From JAQIBY01 sp963676165 (GTDB lineage Bacteria > Bacteroidota > Bacteroidia > Bacteroidales > ML635J-15), in NCBI GenBank assembly GCA_963676165.1, contig OY781043.1, positions 248,001 to 312,000 on the forward strand: a stretch of 64,000 bases of DNA. Direction: 5' to 3'. Below are positions 9,404 to 19,051 of the stretch, piece by piece. Within the stretch, counting starts at the first letter, position 1; each line of letters begins with the position of its first letter. The notes beneath the pieces were generated by a model. It made no database searches. It had not been told where the DNA came from and saw only the letters and a list, made by a program, of their open reading frames with translations. Both the position numbers and the translations under genes were made by a program.

Positions 9404-10417
9404 TTAATTTTCTGAAAGTTTTGCACGAATTTTTGCTTCAATCTCTTCACTTAGTTCAGGATTATCAAGCAATAAAGATTTCACTGCATCTCTACCTTGT
9501 CCAAGACGAGTTTCGTTGTATGAAAACCAAGAACCACTTTTTTGGAGAATTTCCATATCGACACCTAGGTCAATAATTTCACCAATTTTTGAAATTCCTT
9601 GTCCGTACATGATATCAAATTCAGCACGACGGAATGGTGGCGCAAGTTTATTCTTTACAATTTTCACTTTGGTTCTGTTACCAGTCACATCTGTGGTATC
9701 TTTAATTTGTCCGGAACGACGAATGTCAATACGAATACTTGAATAAAATTTCAACGCATTTCCACCAGTTGTTGTTTCTGGGTTTCCAAACATGACACCA
9801 ATTTTCTCACGCAATTGGTTAATGAAAATACAGGTTGTATTTGTGCGGCTAATGTTTGCGGTAAGCTTTCTAAGCGCTTGAGACATGAGTCGAGCTTGAA
9901 GACCCATTTTGGAGTCGCCCATATCGCCTTCAATTTCAGCTTTCGGTGTAAGTGCTGCAACAGAGTCGATAACAATAATGTCAATTGCACCTGAACGAAT
10001 CAGATTGTCGGCAATTTCCAGTGCTTGCTCCCCATTGTCAGGTTGTGAGATAAAAAGATTTTCCACATCAACACCCAATTTTTCAGCATAAAATCTATCG
10101 AAAGCATGCTCAGCATCAATAATTGCTGCAATGCCTCCGCTTTTTTGTGCCTCTGCTATAGCATGGATAGCTAAAGTTGTTTTACCAGAAGATTCTGGTC
10201 CATAAATTTCAATTACTCTACCACGAGGGTAACCTCCAATTCCAAGTGCATGATCCAATTGAATTGAACCAGATGAAATAACTGGAACATCCTCAATCAC
10301 CTTATCTCCAAGCTTCATGATGGATCCTTTACCAAAATCTTTTTCAATTTTCCCGACAGCTAGCTGCATTGCTTTCAGCTTTTCACTGCGGATATCCTGT
10401 GCGTCTTTTTTTGCCAT
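9404..10417 (-). CDS. recA: Recombinase RecA
   Basis: The 337-residue protein has the Walker A motif GPESSGKT at residues 73-80, the conserved INQLREKIGVMFG block and the C-terminal acidic-basic tail. RecA forms filaments on single-stranded DNA, drives strand exchange and stimulates LexA-type autocleavage. It sits between bcp (18 bp upstream) and the TPR lipoprotein gene (5 bp downstream), all on the minus strand. I see no SOS box; transcription most likely starts at the promoter in front of bcp. Confidence 0.98.
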   Translation of the reverse strand: MAKKDAQDIRSEKLKAMQLAVGKIEKDFGKGSIMKLGDKVIEDVPVISSGSIQLDHALGIGGYPRGRVIEIYGPESSGKTTLAIHAIAEAQKSGGIAAIIDAEHAFDRFYAEKLGVDVENLFISQPDNGEQALEIADNLIRSGAIDIIVIDSVAALTPKAEIEGDMGDSKMGLQARLMSQALRKLTANISRTNTTCIFINQLREKIGVMFGNPETTTGGNALKFYSSIRIDIRRSGQIKDTTDVTGNRTKVKIVKNKLAPPFRRAEFDIMYGQGISKIGEIIDLGVDMEILQKSGSWFSYNETRLGQGRDAVKSLLLDNPELSEEIEAKIRAKLSEN

Positions 10418-10435
10418 AATAATTGTGTTATTGGG

Positions 10436-10897
10436 TTATTGTATTTTATCTAAAATCTGACTTGTATGCTCTTTGGATTTTACCCGTTTAAATATCTGAG
10501 TAATCTCTCCCTTTTCATTGATGATGAAACTTGTACGTTTTATTCCCATGGATTTTTTTCCATAAAGATTCTTTTCTCCCCAAACGCCATAAGCTTGAAT
10601 AATGGTTTTATCCTCGTCTGCAATTAAAGGAAATGGGAGTTCAAATTTTTCCGCAAACTTTTTGTGAGATGCTTCGCTGTCGGCACTTACACCAACAACT
10701 GCATATCCTTTTGACAACCACATTTGGTAATTATCCCGAAAGTCGCAAGCCTCTGCTGTACAGCCTGGTGTATTATCTTTTGGATAAAAGTATAATATCA
10801 AGTTTTTGCCTTTAAAATCTGACATTTGCACGGGCTTCCCATGTTGATCTATCCCTGAAAAATCAGGTGCCATATCTCCAATGTTCAATTCTGCCAT
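10436..10897 (-). CDS. bcp: Peroxiredoxin, thioredoxin-dependent thiol peroxidase (Bcp/PrxQ)
   Basis: The protein has 153 residues from ATG 10897 (a TTG three codons earlier is less likely). It shows the PrxQ pattern FYPKDNTPGCTAEAC with peroxidatic Cys46 and resolving Cys51 five residues later. It reduces hydroperoxides in the cytoplasm with electrons from thioredoxin; a trxA gene is at 31.3 kb. A promoter lies 23 nt upstream. Being first in the run, it places recA under the same promoter and so couples peroxide defence and DNA repair (inference). Confidence 0.93.
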   Translation of the reverse strand: MAELNIGDMAPDFSGIDQHGKPVQMSDFKGKNLILYFYPKDNTPGCTAEACDFRDNYQMWLSKGYAVVGVSADSEASHKKFAEKFELPFPLIADEDKTIIQAYGVWGEKNLYGKKSMGIKRTSFIINEKGEITQIFKRVKSKEHTSQILDKIQ

Positions 10898-10919
10898 TTT
10901 TATCAATTTTTTGGTTCTA

Positions 10920-10927
10920 CAAATATA
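10920..10927 (-). promoter_or_regulatory. -7 promoter element TATATTTG for bcp-recA
   Basis: On the minus strand the octamer matches TAnnTTTG and would start transcription about 15 nt before the bcp ATG. Confidence 0.5.
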
Positions 10928-11057
10928 CCCAGATCATACCGTTTTGGTTCAATGATTCTGTACTTTTCTTTACAATAAAGTCGAAAAACAAGCTTCAGTT
11001 TTAATCAACGTGAAAAATTGTTATTTTTATAAAGAATCTTAAAGATAATAAAATACT

Positions 11058-14000
11058 TTGATTTTGACAGGTATTTGCCGACATATTTTTCTTATATCAC
11101 TTTTTGCTTTAACATTGATATTCAACAATGTAAAAGCACAAACTGTCGAGCTCACACCTCAAGAACAAGACTTGTTGCAATCTGCAGAAGACAGCTTAAT
11201 TACTGAAAATTACCAGTATTCTCGTCAGGTTTTCTCTCAATTACTGAGTTTACACAATGATGAAATCTATTTTCGATACCAATATGCTGTTTGTCTTGTC
11301 ATGCTAAATTCCGAATTAAATCAAGCAATTGATTATCTGGAAACAAGTATTTCATCAGGAAAATATCCACAAGCTTATTATTATCTTGGTGTTGCACATC
11401 ATTATCGCTATATGTTTGACAAAGCGATAAGAAATTACACAAAGTTTCTAGGCTCTAATTTAAGCGACAAAGAAAAATCATCATACCCTGTTCATCGTCA
11501 AATTGGAATGGCAGAAAATGGAAAGCGTCTTGTTGAATACGCCTATATGCTTCAAATAATGAAAAACAAGCGACTCACCATGTCTGACTTTTTCTACTCG
11601 TATAATTTGGAGTCGATTGGAGGTAAATTCATCCGCAAACATGCCGATTTTCAGACACGATATGACCGAAAAAAAGAGGATGATCCTATCATGTTTGTTT
11701 CCGATGCAAACAATTGCATACTCTTTAGCAGCTTTGGAAAACGTGGAAATACAGGAAAGGACATTTATCGAGTTGACAAAACAACAAGTGGAAGCTGGGG
11801 TGACCCTGTAAAACTCGATGGTCTTATCAACACGCTTGAGGATGAAGACTTTCCGTACATTCATCCAAGCGGAAAGCTGCTCTTTTTCTGTTCCAAAGGA
11901 CATAACAGCATGGGTGGATACGATATTTTCATGTCAGAATGGAATGAGAAAACCGACAACTGGGGAATCCCTGTTAATATGGATTTTCCGATCAACTCAC
12001 CTCATGATGATATGCTTTATGTCAACGACTCTGCAAACGATATGGCAATTTTTGCTAGCCGTCGTGATTCGGAAAATGACAGAGTAAATATTTACACTAT
12101 CCAAGTTAACAAGTCTCCCGAAAAGCGGAAAATTGAAAACATGCAAGACCTCATTAACACATCTCATCTCGATGTGAATATGTTGGCAGGGAATGTGGAT
12201 TACAGAGATGATGAAACCTCAGAAAATGACGCTCTTGATTATTCAGAAAATCAGAACAACCAGAATGAAAACACGGAGAATGAGACAGAACAGAATGATA
12301 GTGAGTCCGTGAACGATGAGTTTCAAGTGCTTAAAAATGACACAAAAGCAAGTATAGATAAATTGGATTCATTGAAAAACACAATTGACTCAAAGCGCAA
12401 CCAATACAAGCATCTTGTTAATTATGCAATTGAAAAACAAGACAATAACATGGCCTTATCTGCATTAGCAATTGCAGATGAATATGAGAAAAAATCCGAA
12501 GCGATCACCTCAGATTTCAATAACTTTACTGAGCTTTATGATCAATTGGAAAAGCAAGAAGAAAACAATCAAATTACGGAAGAAATTTCTGCATTAAAGC
12601 AAAATGCAGACAATGTGTTTGCCACTCAATCAAAAACTTCACCTCTGAATGCATTACAAAATAAAGTTGAGGAGAGAGCAGCTCAAATCGAGGTTTTGGA
12701 AGAGGAAATTGAGACATTGAAACAACAATTGGAAGAAAATCAAGCAGCTCATCGCCTTGATGACTTTACCGATGAAAGCATACAAGAAAACAAGCAAGCA
12801 AGAGCAAAACAAAATCAGCAAATTGCTGCTCTGACAGAAAAGCTGCATGACTATTCTGTTCTCAATGAAAAACAAACCCAAGAGCAAAACATAATCGCCT
12901 CACTTTCTGAAGCCCAGACTGTCATTGAAACATTAGAAACAAGCGATACTGAAATCCCTACATCCAGCTTGAGAGACATGGAGCAGAAGCAAACTCAAGA
13001 TCGACTTGCGCAATTCAATGAAAATCAAAATCAGATACGAAAGGAAACAGAAACACAATACTCAATCCCTGCTTGGTACGAGGAAGAAGCATATCAAGAC
13101 CAATTAGAAAACACAGTCAATGACGAACGAATTGTTGCTGATGAAGTACTAGCAGAAAATCCTGAAATAAAAGAAAAAGTAGAGCAGATTGAAACTCTGA
13201 AGTCGGATATTTTGGAAGAGAAAGCAGAATTAGATGAGGCAAGCGAACAAGAACAGATAGAAACTTGGGAAAGCATACATGAAAAGATGTCAGAAATCGA
13301 GAGCGTTAAAGCATCTTTATCTGAAATCTTAAGCACAAAAAACCTTGCCAATAATACGACAGAAAGCAACACAACTGATACAGAGGAAAATTCCAACACT
13401 CAAATTGAGATAGAATACCCTGATGTTTTTGCATCGGAAGAAGAGAAAGATGAATTTCTATCAGTAACCAATCAACAACTGGAAAAGCTGGAAGAAACCG
13501 AAGCTGAAATAGCACAAAAAGCAAATAATTTGGAAGCAGCTCGGGAGGAACAAAATAAGAAACTTCAAAATAGCTTGACTTCATCCATTGACAGAAAGCA
13601 AGTACAAAGTGAACAGCTTAAGCTTGTTGAAAATGTCATTGAGCTCAATTCTGATGTGATAGAAAATGAGCGAAAAACACACAATGTTTTGAAAAACGAA
13701 TTGTATCGTTACACAGATGACAATACGGGATTTACAGTTAACCTTCGAGAACAGATTAAGGAAGCTGTTAAACTTGCTGATGAGGCAGAAAGCTTTGAAA
13801 TATCTGCAAGAAACACAGAGAATCCTATGCGAAAAATGGCGTTTCTTGAGAAGTCAAAAGAAAAAATTCAAGCTTCAAATAATTTACTGAATGATGTCAT
13901 TGTTGGCGTGACAGGTCAATCTGTTTACCAGGCAAACACCCACGATACTCCAAACAGCAATACTCTCAAAGAAATTGTCCTTGAAAGTACAGATGCTTTG

Positions 14001-16682
14001 ACTGAGAGCAGTAAAAATCGTCCTTTCATTTCTCCTCAAAACGACCATTTAGCAGAGTGCATACAAACTAAAGATAGTGTTGAAAGAGAAGAGCTTTTTA
14101 AAGAGACAGAAAAGCGTTTCGTTGAACGAGAAGCCGTTTTAGTGCAGTTGAGTGAGTCAATTGAGAATGAACAAACATCACAGCTACGAGAGGCAGAAGA
14201 TGCAATTCGGTTTTCCATGGCAGAAGATGTCTTAAGCATTTACAATGAGGCCGAGCCTGCAATTTTAGCTCGCATAGAGGAAAACAATCAAGATCTCCTT
14301 TATTTGCAATCTTTAGGGCTTGTAGAGATAAAAAATATCCCACCGATGGATGATGTCCCATCGACAACAACTCGCTCTTCGGATATTGAAAACATGAGTC
14401 CAATTCAAGTGCATCAAACAGTGACAATTCAATCACAAAAATTGGAACAGCAAATAGAATTTCTAAAGCAGCAAGAAGATTTAATCAATCGTTTTCGAGT
14501 GGAAAAACGTCAAGCACGACCTGGAGAATGGTATGATTTGTCAAATAAAATGGATCGACTTGCTTTGCCAGAGATTCCTGTCGCCCATGATTTCACAAGC
14601 CAACAGCTTAGTGATTTTGAAAACATCGACTTGGCGCTTCCTCCTTCGGAAAGAAGAAAGAAAGAAAAACTGGAAGCTAGAATATCAAAATCTGATGCGA
14701 AAATAGCTGAGATTGAAGCAGAAATTCTATCCATTCGAAATGAAGTGAATGCAGATGAAAAAAGCATCAACACTTTAGAAAAACTTGAAGATCAGCTTCA
14801 CGAAGAAAAAGCAAATCGAAATACGTACAGTGTTGAGAAACAGTTTTGGTACATGAATTTCAGAGTCAAGGATAGCATCTCACCTTATGCAGAAACAGTG
14901 AATGAAATTTCTGACAGTCTCACACAGATTGCGCAAAATCGATACAATAATTTTAAAACAAGCAAAGAAAATCCTGAATTAATTAACAAAGAATTGAATT
15001 ACATTAAGGGCTTGTTGTCTGAAGCTAATCACCTAAATCAGAGCTTGTCCGATTTCAATGCTGGCGTAATGAGAGAAACAGACTTTCAGGCTCACATCTC
15101 AATTTATCAGGAAAAACAAGCTGATGACGAACATGAAAATTTGCTTGCGGATAATAGTTTGGATCATAACGAGGAAACATCGGAGAATTTGATGAATACT
15201 GAGAACAATCAAACATCCAACGATGGTTCAGATGAAGACCTTGAATTTGACACAGATGAAAATGAGAACTTCATTGATTATTCTGAGACCCAGACAAATG
15301 ACGCTCAAAATGAAGAAAACAACCAAGAAAATCTGTCAAACGATGAAAACACCACAAATCAAGATGGTGAGGATACAGAAAACATCCTTGAGAATGAGAA
15401 TAATTCAGAATCTAATCGTATCGAGATAGAAGATAACACAGAGGTGCTAGCGAATGATGGCAATCTTACTCATTCAACAGAAGAATTTTCTGAGGAGACA
15501 GATACCGAAGAAAGCCAAAACGGTTCTGACGATGAAAACGAACAAATGGAAAATCGGGATGTCAATGAAAGTCCTGAAGAAGATTTGGCTGCTCAGGAAA
15601 CTCAAGACAATCAAGAAGAGAGTACAGATAGACAGGTTGACGAAAATAATCTGACAGAGCAAACAAACAGAGAAGATACTGAAAACACAATCGAGAATGT
15701 TGCGGGACAAGATGAATTGTTTTACCGAATACAAATGGTAGCATATTCTCGTCCGCTCAACGATACATCCTTCCGAAATATTTCTCCCGTTGTGGATGAG
15801 CAAGTCCCCGGAAGTGAGATCTATCGATATCTGGCAGGGAAATTTTACAACAGCAATTCATGGCGTGAAGCTCTGCCACAAGTAAAAAATCAAGGTTTTT
15901 ATGATGCTTTCCCTGTTGCCTATTTGAACCGTGAGAGAATCTCTTTAGCGAAAGCCCGCACAATGCGCTATCTGGAAAGAAATATCCCTGCAGAATTTCG
16001 GATCTCCAACACGACAAACGAACAGATTATTGCCGAAAACACAGGAGCAAACAATCAAAACAATCAGACTGAAAACAACAACACAAGCCTTGTTCCTGCT
16101 TTGGAAAATGACCAATCAACATTCTATTCCATTCAATTGGGAGCATTTGGCCGAGAATTAAGACAGAATAATATCCGTGGAGTTTCGGCAGATTTTTATC
16201 ACAGAACCGGGAATGGTTATTTTAGATATTATCATGGCAAATACACGAGTTACGCGTCTGCATTGACAGAAAAACAAGTTGTAAATCAAAGCATTCCTGA
16301 TGCATTTATTGTTGCATTTAGTGGAGGAAACAAAGTTACTCGTGAGCAGGCTAATGCCATTTTAAACAATGCAGAGCTTGCAGAAACCAATACAGTGCCT
16401 ACAGAAAACTCCAATGAAATTAGTTTCAGAATTCAAATTGGGGCATTTAGCAATGGGATAGCCGAAAACAGACTACAGGAATATCGGCTTGCTTTTGAGC
16501 CTTACCACATTGGTTCAGTTAACAGAGGAAATGTTACCATCTACTTTCTTGAAGGATTTGAATCTTACGAAAAAGCGGGTCAGGCACTTAAAATAATGGT
16601 AAAACCGGTGATCGGAGATGCTTTTGTTACTGCTTGGAGAGGAAATGAGAAAGTATCTCTTCGAAAAGCTTTGAATAATTAG
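11058..16682 (+). CDS. Giant exported protein: TPR + WD40-like propeller + acidic coiled coil + three SPOR-like domains
   Basis: The 1,874-residue protein has a signal peptide (ending NNVKAQ), helical TPR-like repeats (about 30-170), a PD40/WD40-like propeller (about 205-360, with DIYRV and GGYDIFMSEW blades), a very long Glu/Gln/Asn-rich coiled coil (about 420-1330), an extremely acidic low-complexity stretch (about 1365-1545) and three C-terminal repeats starting near residues 1552, 1687 and 1788 (FYRIQMVAYS, FYSIQLGAFG, FRIQIGAFSN). These repeats have the SPOR pattern; SPOR domains bind denuded septal peptidoglycan. A periplasmic cell-wall scaffold is inferred. The TPR-PD40 start recalls PorE-like T9SS proteins, but no OmpA domain is present. 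The only possible starts before the signal peptide are TTG codons (11058, 11064). Confidence 0.8.
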   Translation: MILTGICRHIFLISLFALTLIFNNVKAQTVELTPQEQDLLQSAEDSLITENYQYSRQVFSQLLSLHNDEIYFRYQYAVCLVMLNSELNQAIDYLETSISSGKYPQAYYYLGVAHHYRYMFDKAIRNYTKFLGSNLSDKEKSSYPVHRQIGMAENGKRLVEYAYMLQIMKNKRLTMSDFFYSYNLESIGGKFIRKHADFQTRYDRKKEDDPIMFVSDANNCILFSSFGKRGNTGKDIYRVDKTTSGSWGDPVKLDGLINTLEDEDFPYIHPSGKLLFFCSKGHNSMGGYDIFMSEWNEKTDNWGIPVNMDFPINSPHDDMLYVNDSANDMAIFASRRDSENDRVNIYTIQVNKSPEKRKIENMQDLINTSHLDVNMLAGNVDYRDDETSENDALDYSENQNNQNENTENETEQNDSESVNDEFQVLKNDTKASIDKLDSLKNTIDSKRNQYKHLVNYAIEKQDNNMALSALAIADEYEKKSEAITSDFNNFTELYDQLEKQEENNQITEEISALKQNADNVFATQSKTSPLNALQNKVEERAAQIEVLEEEIETLKQQLEENQAAHRLDDFTDESIQENKQARAKQNQQIAALTEKLHDYSVLNEKQTQEQNIIASLSEAQTVIETLETSDTEIPTSSLRDMEQKQTQDRLAQFNENQNQIRKETETQYSIPAWYEEEAYQDQLENTVNDERIVADEVLAENPEIKEKVEQIETLKSDILEEKAELDEASEQEQIETWESIHEKMSEIESVKASLSEILSTKNLANNTTESNTTDTEENSNTQIEIEYPDVFASEEEKDEFLSVTNQQLEKLEETEAEIAQKANNLEAAREEQNKKLQNSLTSSIDRKQVQSEQLKLVENVIELNSDVIENERKTHNVLKNELYRYTDDNTGFTVNLREQIKEAVKLADEAESFEISARNTENPMRKMAFLEKSKEKIQASNNLLNDVIVGVTGQSVYQANTHDTPNSNTLKEIVLESTDALTESSKNRPFISPQNDHLAECIQTKDSVEREELFKETEKRFVEREAVLVQLSESIENEQTSQLREAEDAIRFSMAEDVLSIYNEAEPAILARIEENNQDLLYLQSLGLVEIKNIPPMDDVPSTTTRSSDIENMSPIQVHQTVTIQSQKLEQQIEFLKQQEDLINRFRVEKRQARPGEWYDLSNKMDRLALPEIPVAHDFTSQQLSDFENIDLALPPSERRKKEKLEARISKSDAKIAEIEAEILSIRNEVNADEKSINTLEKLEDQLHEEKANRNTYSVEKQFWYMNFRVKDSISPYAETVNEISDSLTQIAQNRYNNFKTSKENPELINKELNYIKGLLSEANHLNQSLSDFNAGVMRETDFQAHISIYQEKQADDEHENLLADNSLDHNEETSENLMNTENNQTSNDGSDEDLEFDTDENENFIDYSETQTNDAQNEENNQENLSNDENTTNQDGEDTENILENENNSESNRIEIEDNTEVLANDGNLTHSTEEFSEETDTEESQNGSDDENEQMENRDVNESPEEDLAAQETQDNQEESTDRQVDENNLTEQTNREDTENTIENVAGQDELFYRIQMVAYSRPLNDTSFRNISPVVDEQVPGSEIYRYLAGKFYNSNSWREALPQVKNQGFYDAFPVAYLNRERISLAKARTMRYLERNIPAEFRISNTTNEQIIAENTGANNQNNQTENNNTSLVPALENDQSTFYSIQLGAFGRELRQNNIRGVSADFYHRTGNGYFRYYHGKYTSYASALTEKQVVNQSIPDAFIVAFSGGNKVTREQANAILNNAELAETNTVPTENSNEISFRIQIGAFSNGIAENRLQEYRLAFEPYHIGSVNRGNVTIYFLEGFESYEKAGQALKIMVKPVIGDAFVTAWRGNEKVSLRKALNN

Positions 16683-16780
16683 GTTGAGATTTTTTTGCTG
16701 AAAACATCTTATTACATCATTAAATCAACAAAACTTCACTGAAACCCGTCAAATTCTCTTTGCAAAACGAAAAAAAAGAC

Positions 16781-16788
16781 TAAATTTG
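16781..16788 (+). promoter_or_regulatory. -7 promoter element TAAATTTG for clpS-nfeD-floA
   Basis: Exact TAnnTTTG match with an upstream TTTG at 16759-16762 (18-nt spacer, as in the -33/-7 arrangement). It ends only 5 nt before the clpS ATG at 16794. Confidence 0.55.
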
Positions 16789-16793
16789 TTGAT

Positions 16794-17075
16794 ATGGTAA
16801 GAAAGGCAAAAGAAAACATCAATCCGTCCAATGACAATTTGTCGTCCTCAGAGAAGGAGCGTATTATGGTGCTTTTTAATGACGATTTCAATAGTTTTGA
16901 TTATGTCATTGAATGTCTTGTTGATGTCTGCAATCATGATACAACACAAGCAGAGCAATGCGCCTTTATTACGCATTATAATGGGAGATGTGACATTAAG
17001 GTTGGCAAGATGTCAAGTTTAAAACCCATGAAGGACAGTTTGATTGAAAAAGGTTTAAACGTAAATATTCAATAG
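16794..17075 (+). CDS. clpS: ATP-dependent Clp protease adaptor ClpS
   Basis: The 93-residue protein shows the ClpS core: VLFNDDFNSFDYVI (the NDD segment contacts ClpA/N-degrons), then a helix with CLVDVCNHD and the region AEQCAFITHYNGRCDIKVG. ClpS delivers N-end-rule substrates to ClpAP. The promoter is so close to this ATG that the mRNA would be leaderless or start at a later codon; the second Met (residue 25, IMVLFNDDF) would still keep the core. The stop codon directly abuts the nfeD ATG, so the two are cotranscribed. Confidence 0.85.
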   Translation: MVRKAKENINPSNDNLSSSEKERIMVLFNDDFNSFDYVIECLVDVCNHDTTQAEQCAFITHYNGRCDIKVGKMSSLKPMKDSLIEKGLNVNIQ

Positions 17076-17543
17076 ATGGGAATTGGAGCAATTGTTTTTT
17101 TGATTGTTTTAGGGCTTGTGCTTATCTGGCTTGAAGTCTTGGTTATTCCGGGGACAACAATTTCCGGAATAGGTGGAATTATTCTCATGGCAGGTGGTGT
17201 GTATCTTGCTTTTAATCAGCATGGGAATGTTGCCGGTTTGTGGGTACTTGGTGCAACGCTTGTTTTGCTTATTCTTACAGTTATCTTTTTCCTGAAATCC
17301 AATACTTGGAAACGAATATCTTTAAGTACAAATGTTAGCTCAAAAGTTGAATATTTTGAAGAAAATAGTATTCAGGTAGGTGATACTGCAAAAACAGTGA
17401 CACGACTTGCTCCAATGGGAAAAGTTCGTGTCAACGATATGGACGTTGAAGCAGAATCACTCAGTGGTCTGATTGATCCTGAAACTGAGGTTGTTGTTAC
17501 AGAAGTGTTGAAATATAAAGTCATTGTAAAACTTAAAAAATAA
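17076..17543 (+). CDS. NfeD-family membrane protein
   Basis: The 155-residue protein has three hydrophobic membrane segments (about 2-22, 25-45, 50-75) followed by a small soluble domain (about 95-155) with GDTAKTVTRLAPMGKVRVN, the OB-fold of short NfeD proteins. NfeD partners flotillins in membrane microdomains. The position directly upstream of floA (6 bp gap) is the classic NfeD-flotillin pair. The start abuts the clpS stop. Confidence 0.88.
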   Translation: MGIGAIVFLIVLGLVLIWLEVLVIPGTTISGIGGIILMAGGVYLAFNQHGNVAGLWVLGATLVLLILTVIFFLKSNTWKRISLSTNVSSKVEYFEENSIQVGDTAKTVTRLAPMGKVRVNDMDVEAESLSGLIDPETEVVVTEVLKYKVIVKLKK

Positions 17544-17549
17544 ATTTCT

Positions 17550-18524
17550 ATGGGTACCGTAGGTTATGTTGTTATTATTGGTGGAACTATCATATTTTTA
17601 TGGTTGTTCCTTTACCTTATTCCATTAGGATTATGGTTTCAAGCACTTGTTTCAGGTGTTAGAATTTCGCTACTTCAACTTATTTTCATGCGTTGGAGAA
17701 AAGTTCCACCAGCAATTATTGTTCGTGCAATGATTGAGGCTACAAAAGCAGGTTTGACAATCGGTAGAAATGACCTTGAAGCGCATTATCTTGCTGGCGG
17801 TCATGTTGAAAAAGTGGTTCATGCATTGGTATCAGCATCAAAAGCAAACATTGATTTACCTTTCAATATGGCGACAGCTATTGATTTGGCAGGTAGAGAT
17901 GTGTTTGAAGCTGTTCAAATGTCTGTTAACCCTAAGGTTATTAATACTCCTCCAGTTGCAGCGGTTGCTTTGGATGGTATTCAGGTAATTGCTAAAGCGA
18001 GAGTTACCGTTCGTGCAAACATCAAACAATTGGTTGGTGGTGCTGGTGAAGAAACTGTTCTTGCTCGTGTTGGTGAAGGTATTGTCTCATCTATCGGTTC
18101 TTCTGATACACATAAAGTTGTACTCGAAAATCCGGATAATATTTCACGCGTTGTGCTTTCCAAAGGTTTAGATGCAGGAACTGCATTTGAAATTCTTTCC
18201 ATTGATATTGCTGATATTGATATCGGTAAAAACATTGGTGCAGGCTTGCAGACAGATCAAGCTGAGGCTGACTTGAAAGTCGCTCAAGCAAAAGCTGAGG
18301 AACGTCGTGCAATGGCAGTTGCCAATGAGCAAGAAATGAAAGCACTTACTCAGGAAAAGAGAGCTCGCGTTATTGAGGCTGAAGCTGAAGTTCCATTGGC
18401 AATGGCTGAAGCTTTCCGTAGCGGAAATCTTGGTATTATGGATTATTACAGAATGAAAAATATTCAAGCTGACACATCCATGAGAGATAGCATCTCAAAT
18501 GATGACAGTAAGAAAGAAGAATAA
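17550..18524 (+). CDS. floA: Flotillin-like protein FloA
   Basis: The 324-residue protein has an N-terminal membrane hairpin segment (about 5-30), an SPFH-like region with LQLIFMRWRKVPP, AGGHVEKVVHALVSA and the FloA-type GIQVIAKARVTVRANI, then an Ala/Glu-rich helical region with AKAEERRAMAVANEQEMKA. This is the YqfA/FloA family, which forms mobile lipid-raft-like assemblies that recruit secretion and signalling proteins. It ends with an acidic tail, followed by a terminator. Confidence 0.95.
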   Translation: MGTVGYVVIIGGTIIFLWLFLYLIPLGLWFQALVSGVRISLLQLIFMRWRKVPPAIIVRAMIEATKAGLTIGRNDLEAHYLAGGHVEKVVHALVSASKANIDLPFNMATAIDLAGRDVFEAVQMSVNPKVINTPPVAAVALDGIQVIAKARVTVRANIKQLVGGAGEETVLARVGEGIVSSIGSSDTHKVVLENPDNISRVVLSKGLDAGTAFEILSIDIADIDIGKNIGAGLQTDQAEADLKVAQAKAEERRAMAVANEQEMKALTQEKRARVIEAEAEVPLAMAEAFRSGNLGIMDYYRMKNIQADTSMRDSISNDDSKKEE

Positions 18525-18540
18525 AAAACTTACATACAAC

Positions 18541-18580
18541 ACAAAAGGTTGCCCAATCGGACAGCCTTTTGTTGTTTTTG
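18541..18580 (+). terminator. Intrinsic terminator of clpS-nfeD-floA
   Basis: ACAAAAGG pairs with CCTTTTGT around an inner imperfect stem, followed by TGTTTTTG. The right half of this terminator is duplicated at about 24.78 kb without the left arm. Confidence 0.7.
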
Positions 18581-18669
18581 CAGGCTTAAGGAGGCATTTT
18601 CTGGACAGACACTTCTAGGAGCGAGTAATATTTCTGTGGGGGGGGAATTTAGCAATTTGTAGCATTTTT
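18551..18669 (+). repeat. Left direct repeat bounding the 19-24.5 kb island
   Basis: This stretch (right half of the floA terminator, a TTAAGGAGGC block, and the first 50-60 bp of a GGATCAAG-type element beginning AGTAATATTTCTGTGGGG) matches 24767-24883 in the same orientation with scattered substitutions. Here the element's end is mutated (GGAGCGAG). Confidence 0.75.
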
Positions 18670-18682
18670 CAATGATTTTGTT

Positions 18683-18690
18683 TATATTTG
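18683..18690 (+). promoter_or_regulatory. -7 promoter element TATATTTG in the island
   Basis: Exact TAnnTTTG match. The first credible coding start downstream is at 18904, which would leave a leader of about 200 nt. Within it a 29-codon ORF (about 18757-18846) exists but I cannot support it as a gene. Confidence 0.4.
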
Positions 18691-18903
18691 AGGAAAGCAA
18701 ACAAATCTATGAGTATATGACAAATATTGGATGTATTCCTTAGGTTTTGTGAGGGGATGGACGAGATACAGGTAAGCGAAAGAAAGACACTGCAAACCGA
18801 AAACGGTGAAAATAAAATGGTTATTCTGAAGTCCATTCAAAACTGACGGTGCGGATGCTGAAAAGCAATTAAAGAGTAGGCGTAACAATAAACTGTTGTG
18901 ATT

Positions 18904-19038
18904 ATGACAAAGAAATCTAATCATCAGGCTGACATCAAAAATGCCAACAAAGGCACTAAGGGCAGCAACACGACCTATGACAAAAATCAAGGGAATCGTG
19001 GGAAACAGCTTAATCCGAACCAAAAAGGTAAGAGATAG
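18904..19038 (+). CDS. Small basic protein, 44 residues
   Basis: An ATG-initiated frame of 44 codons ends at TAG 19036-19038, followed by a perfect terminator hairpin. The product is rich in Lys, Asn and Gly with the pattern NANKGTKGSNTTYDKNQGN followed by RGKQLNPNQ. Such short, low-hydrophobicity NxGKQxNPNQ-type proteins look like conserved small proteins rather than random frames, but I cannot name a family. Function unknown. Confidence 0.5.
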   Translation: MTKKSNHQADIKNANKGTKGSNTTYDKNQGNRGKQLNPNQKGKR

Positions 19039-19051
19039 CTGTGCATTCTGT

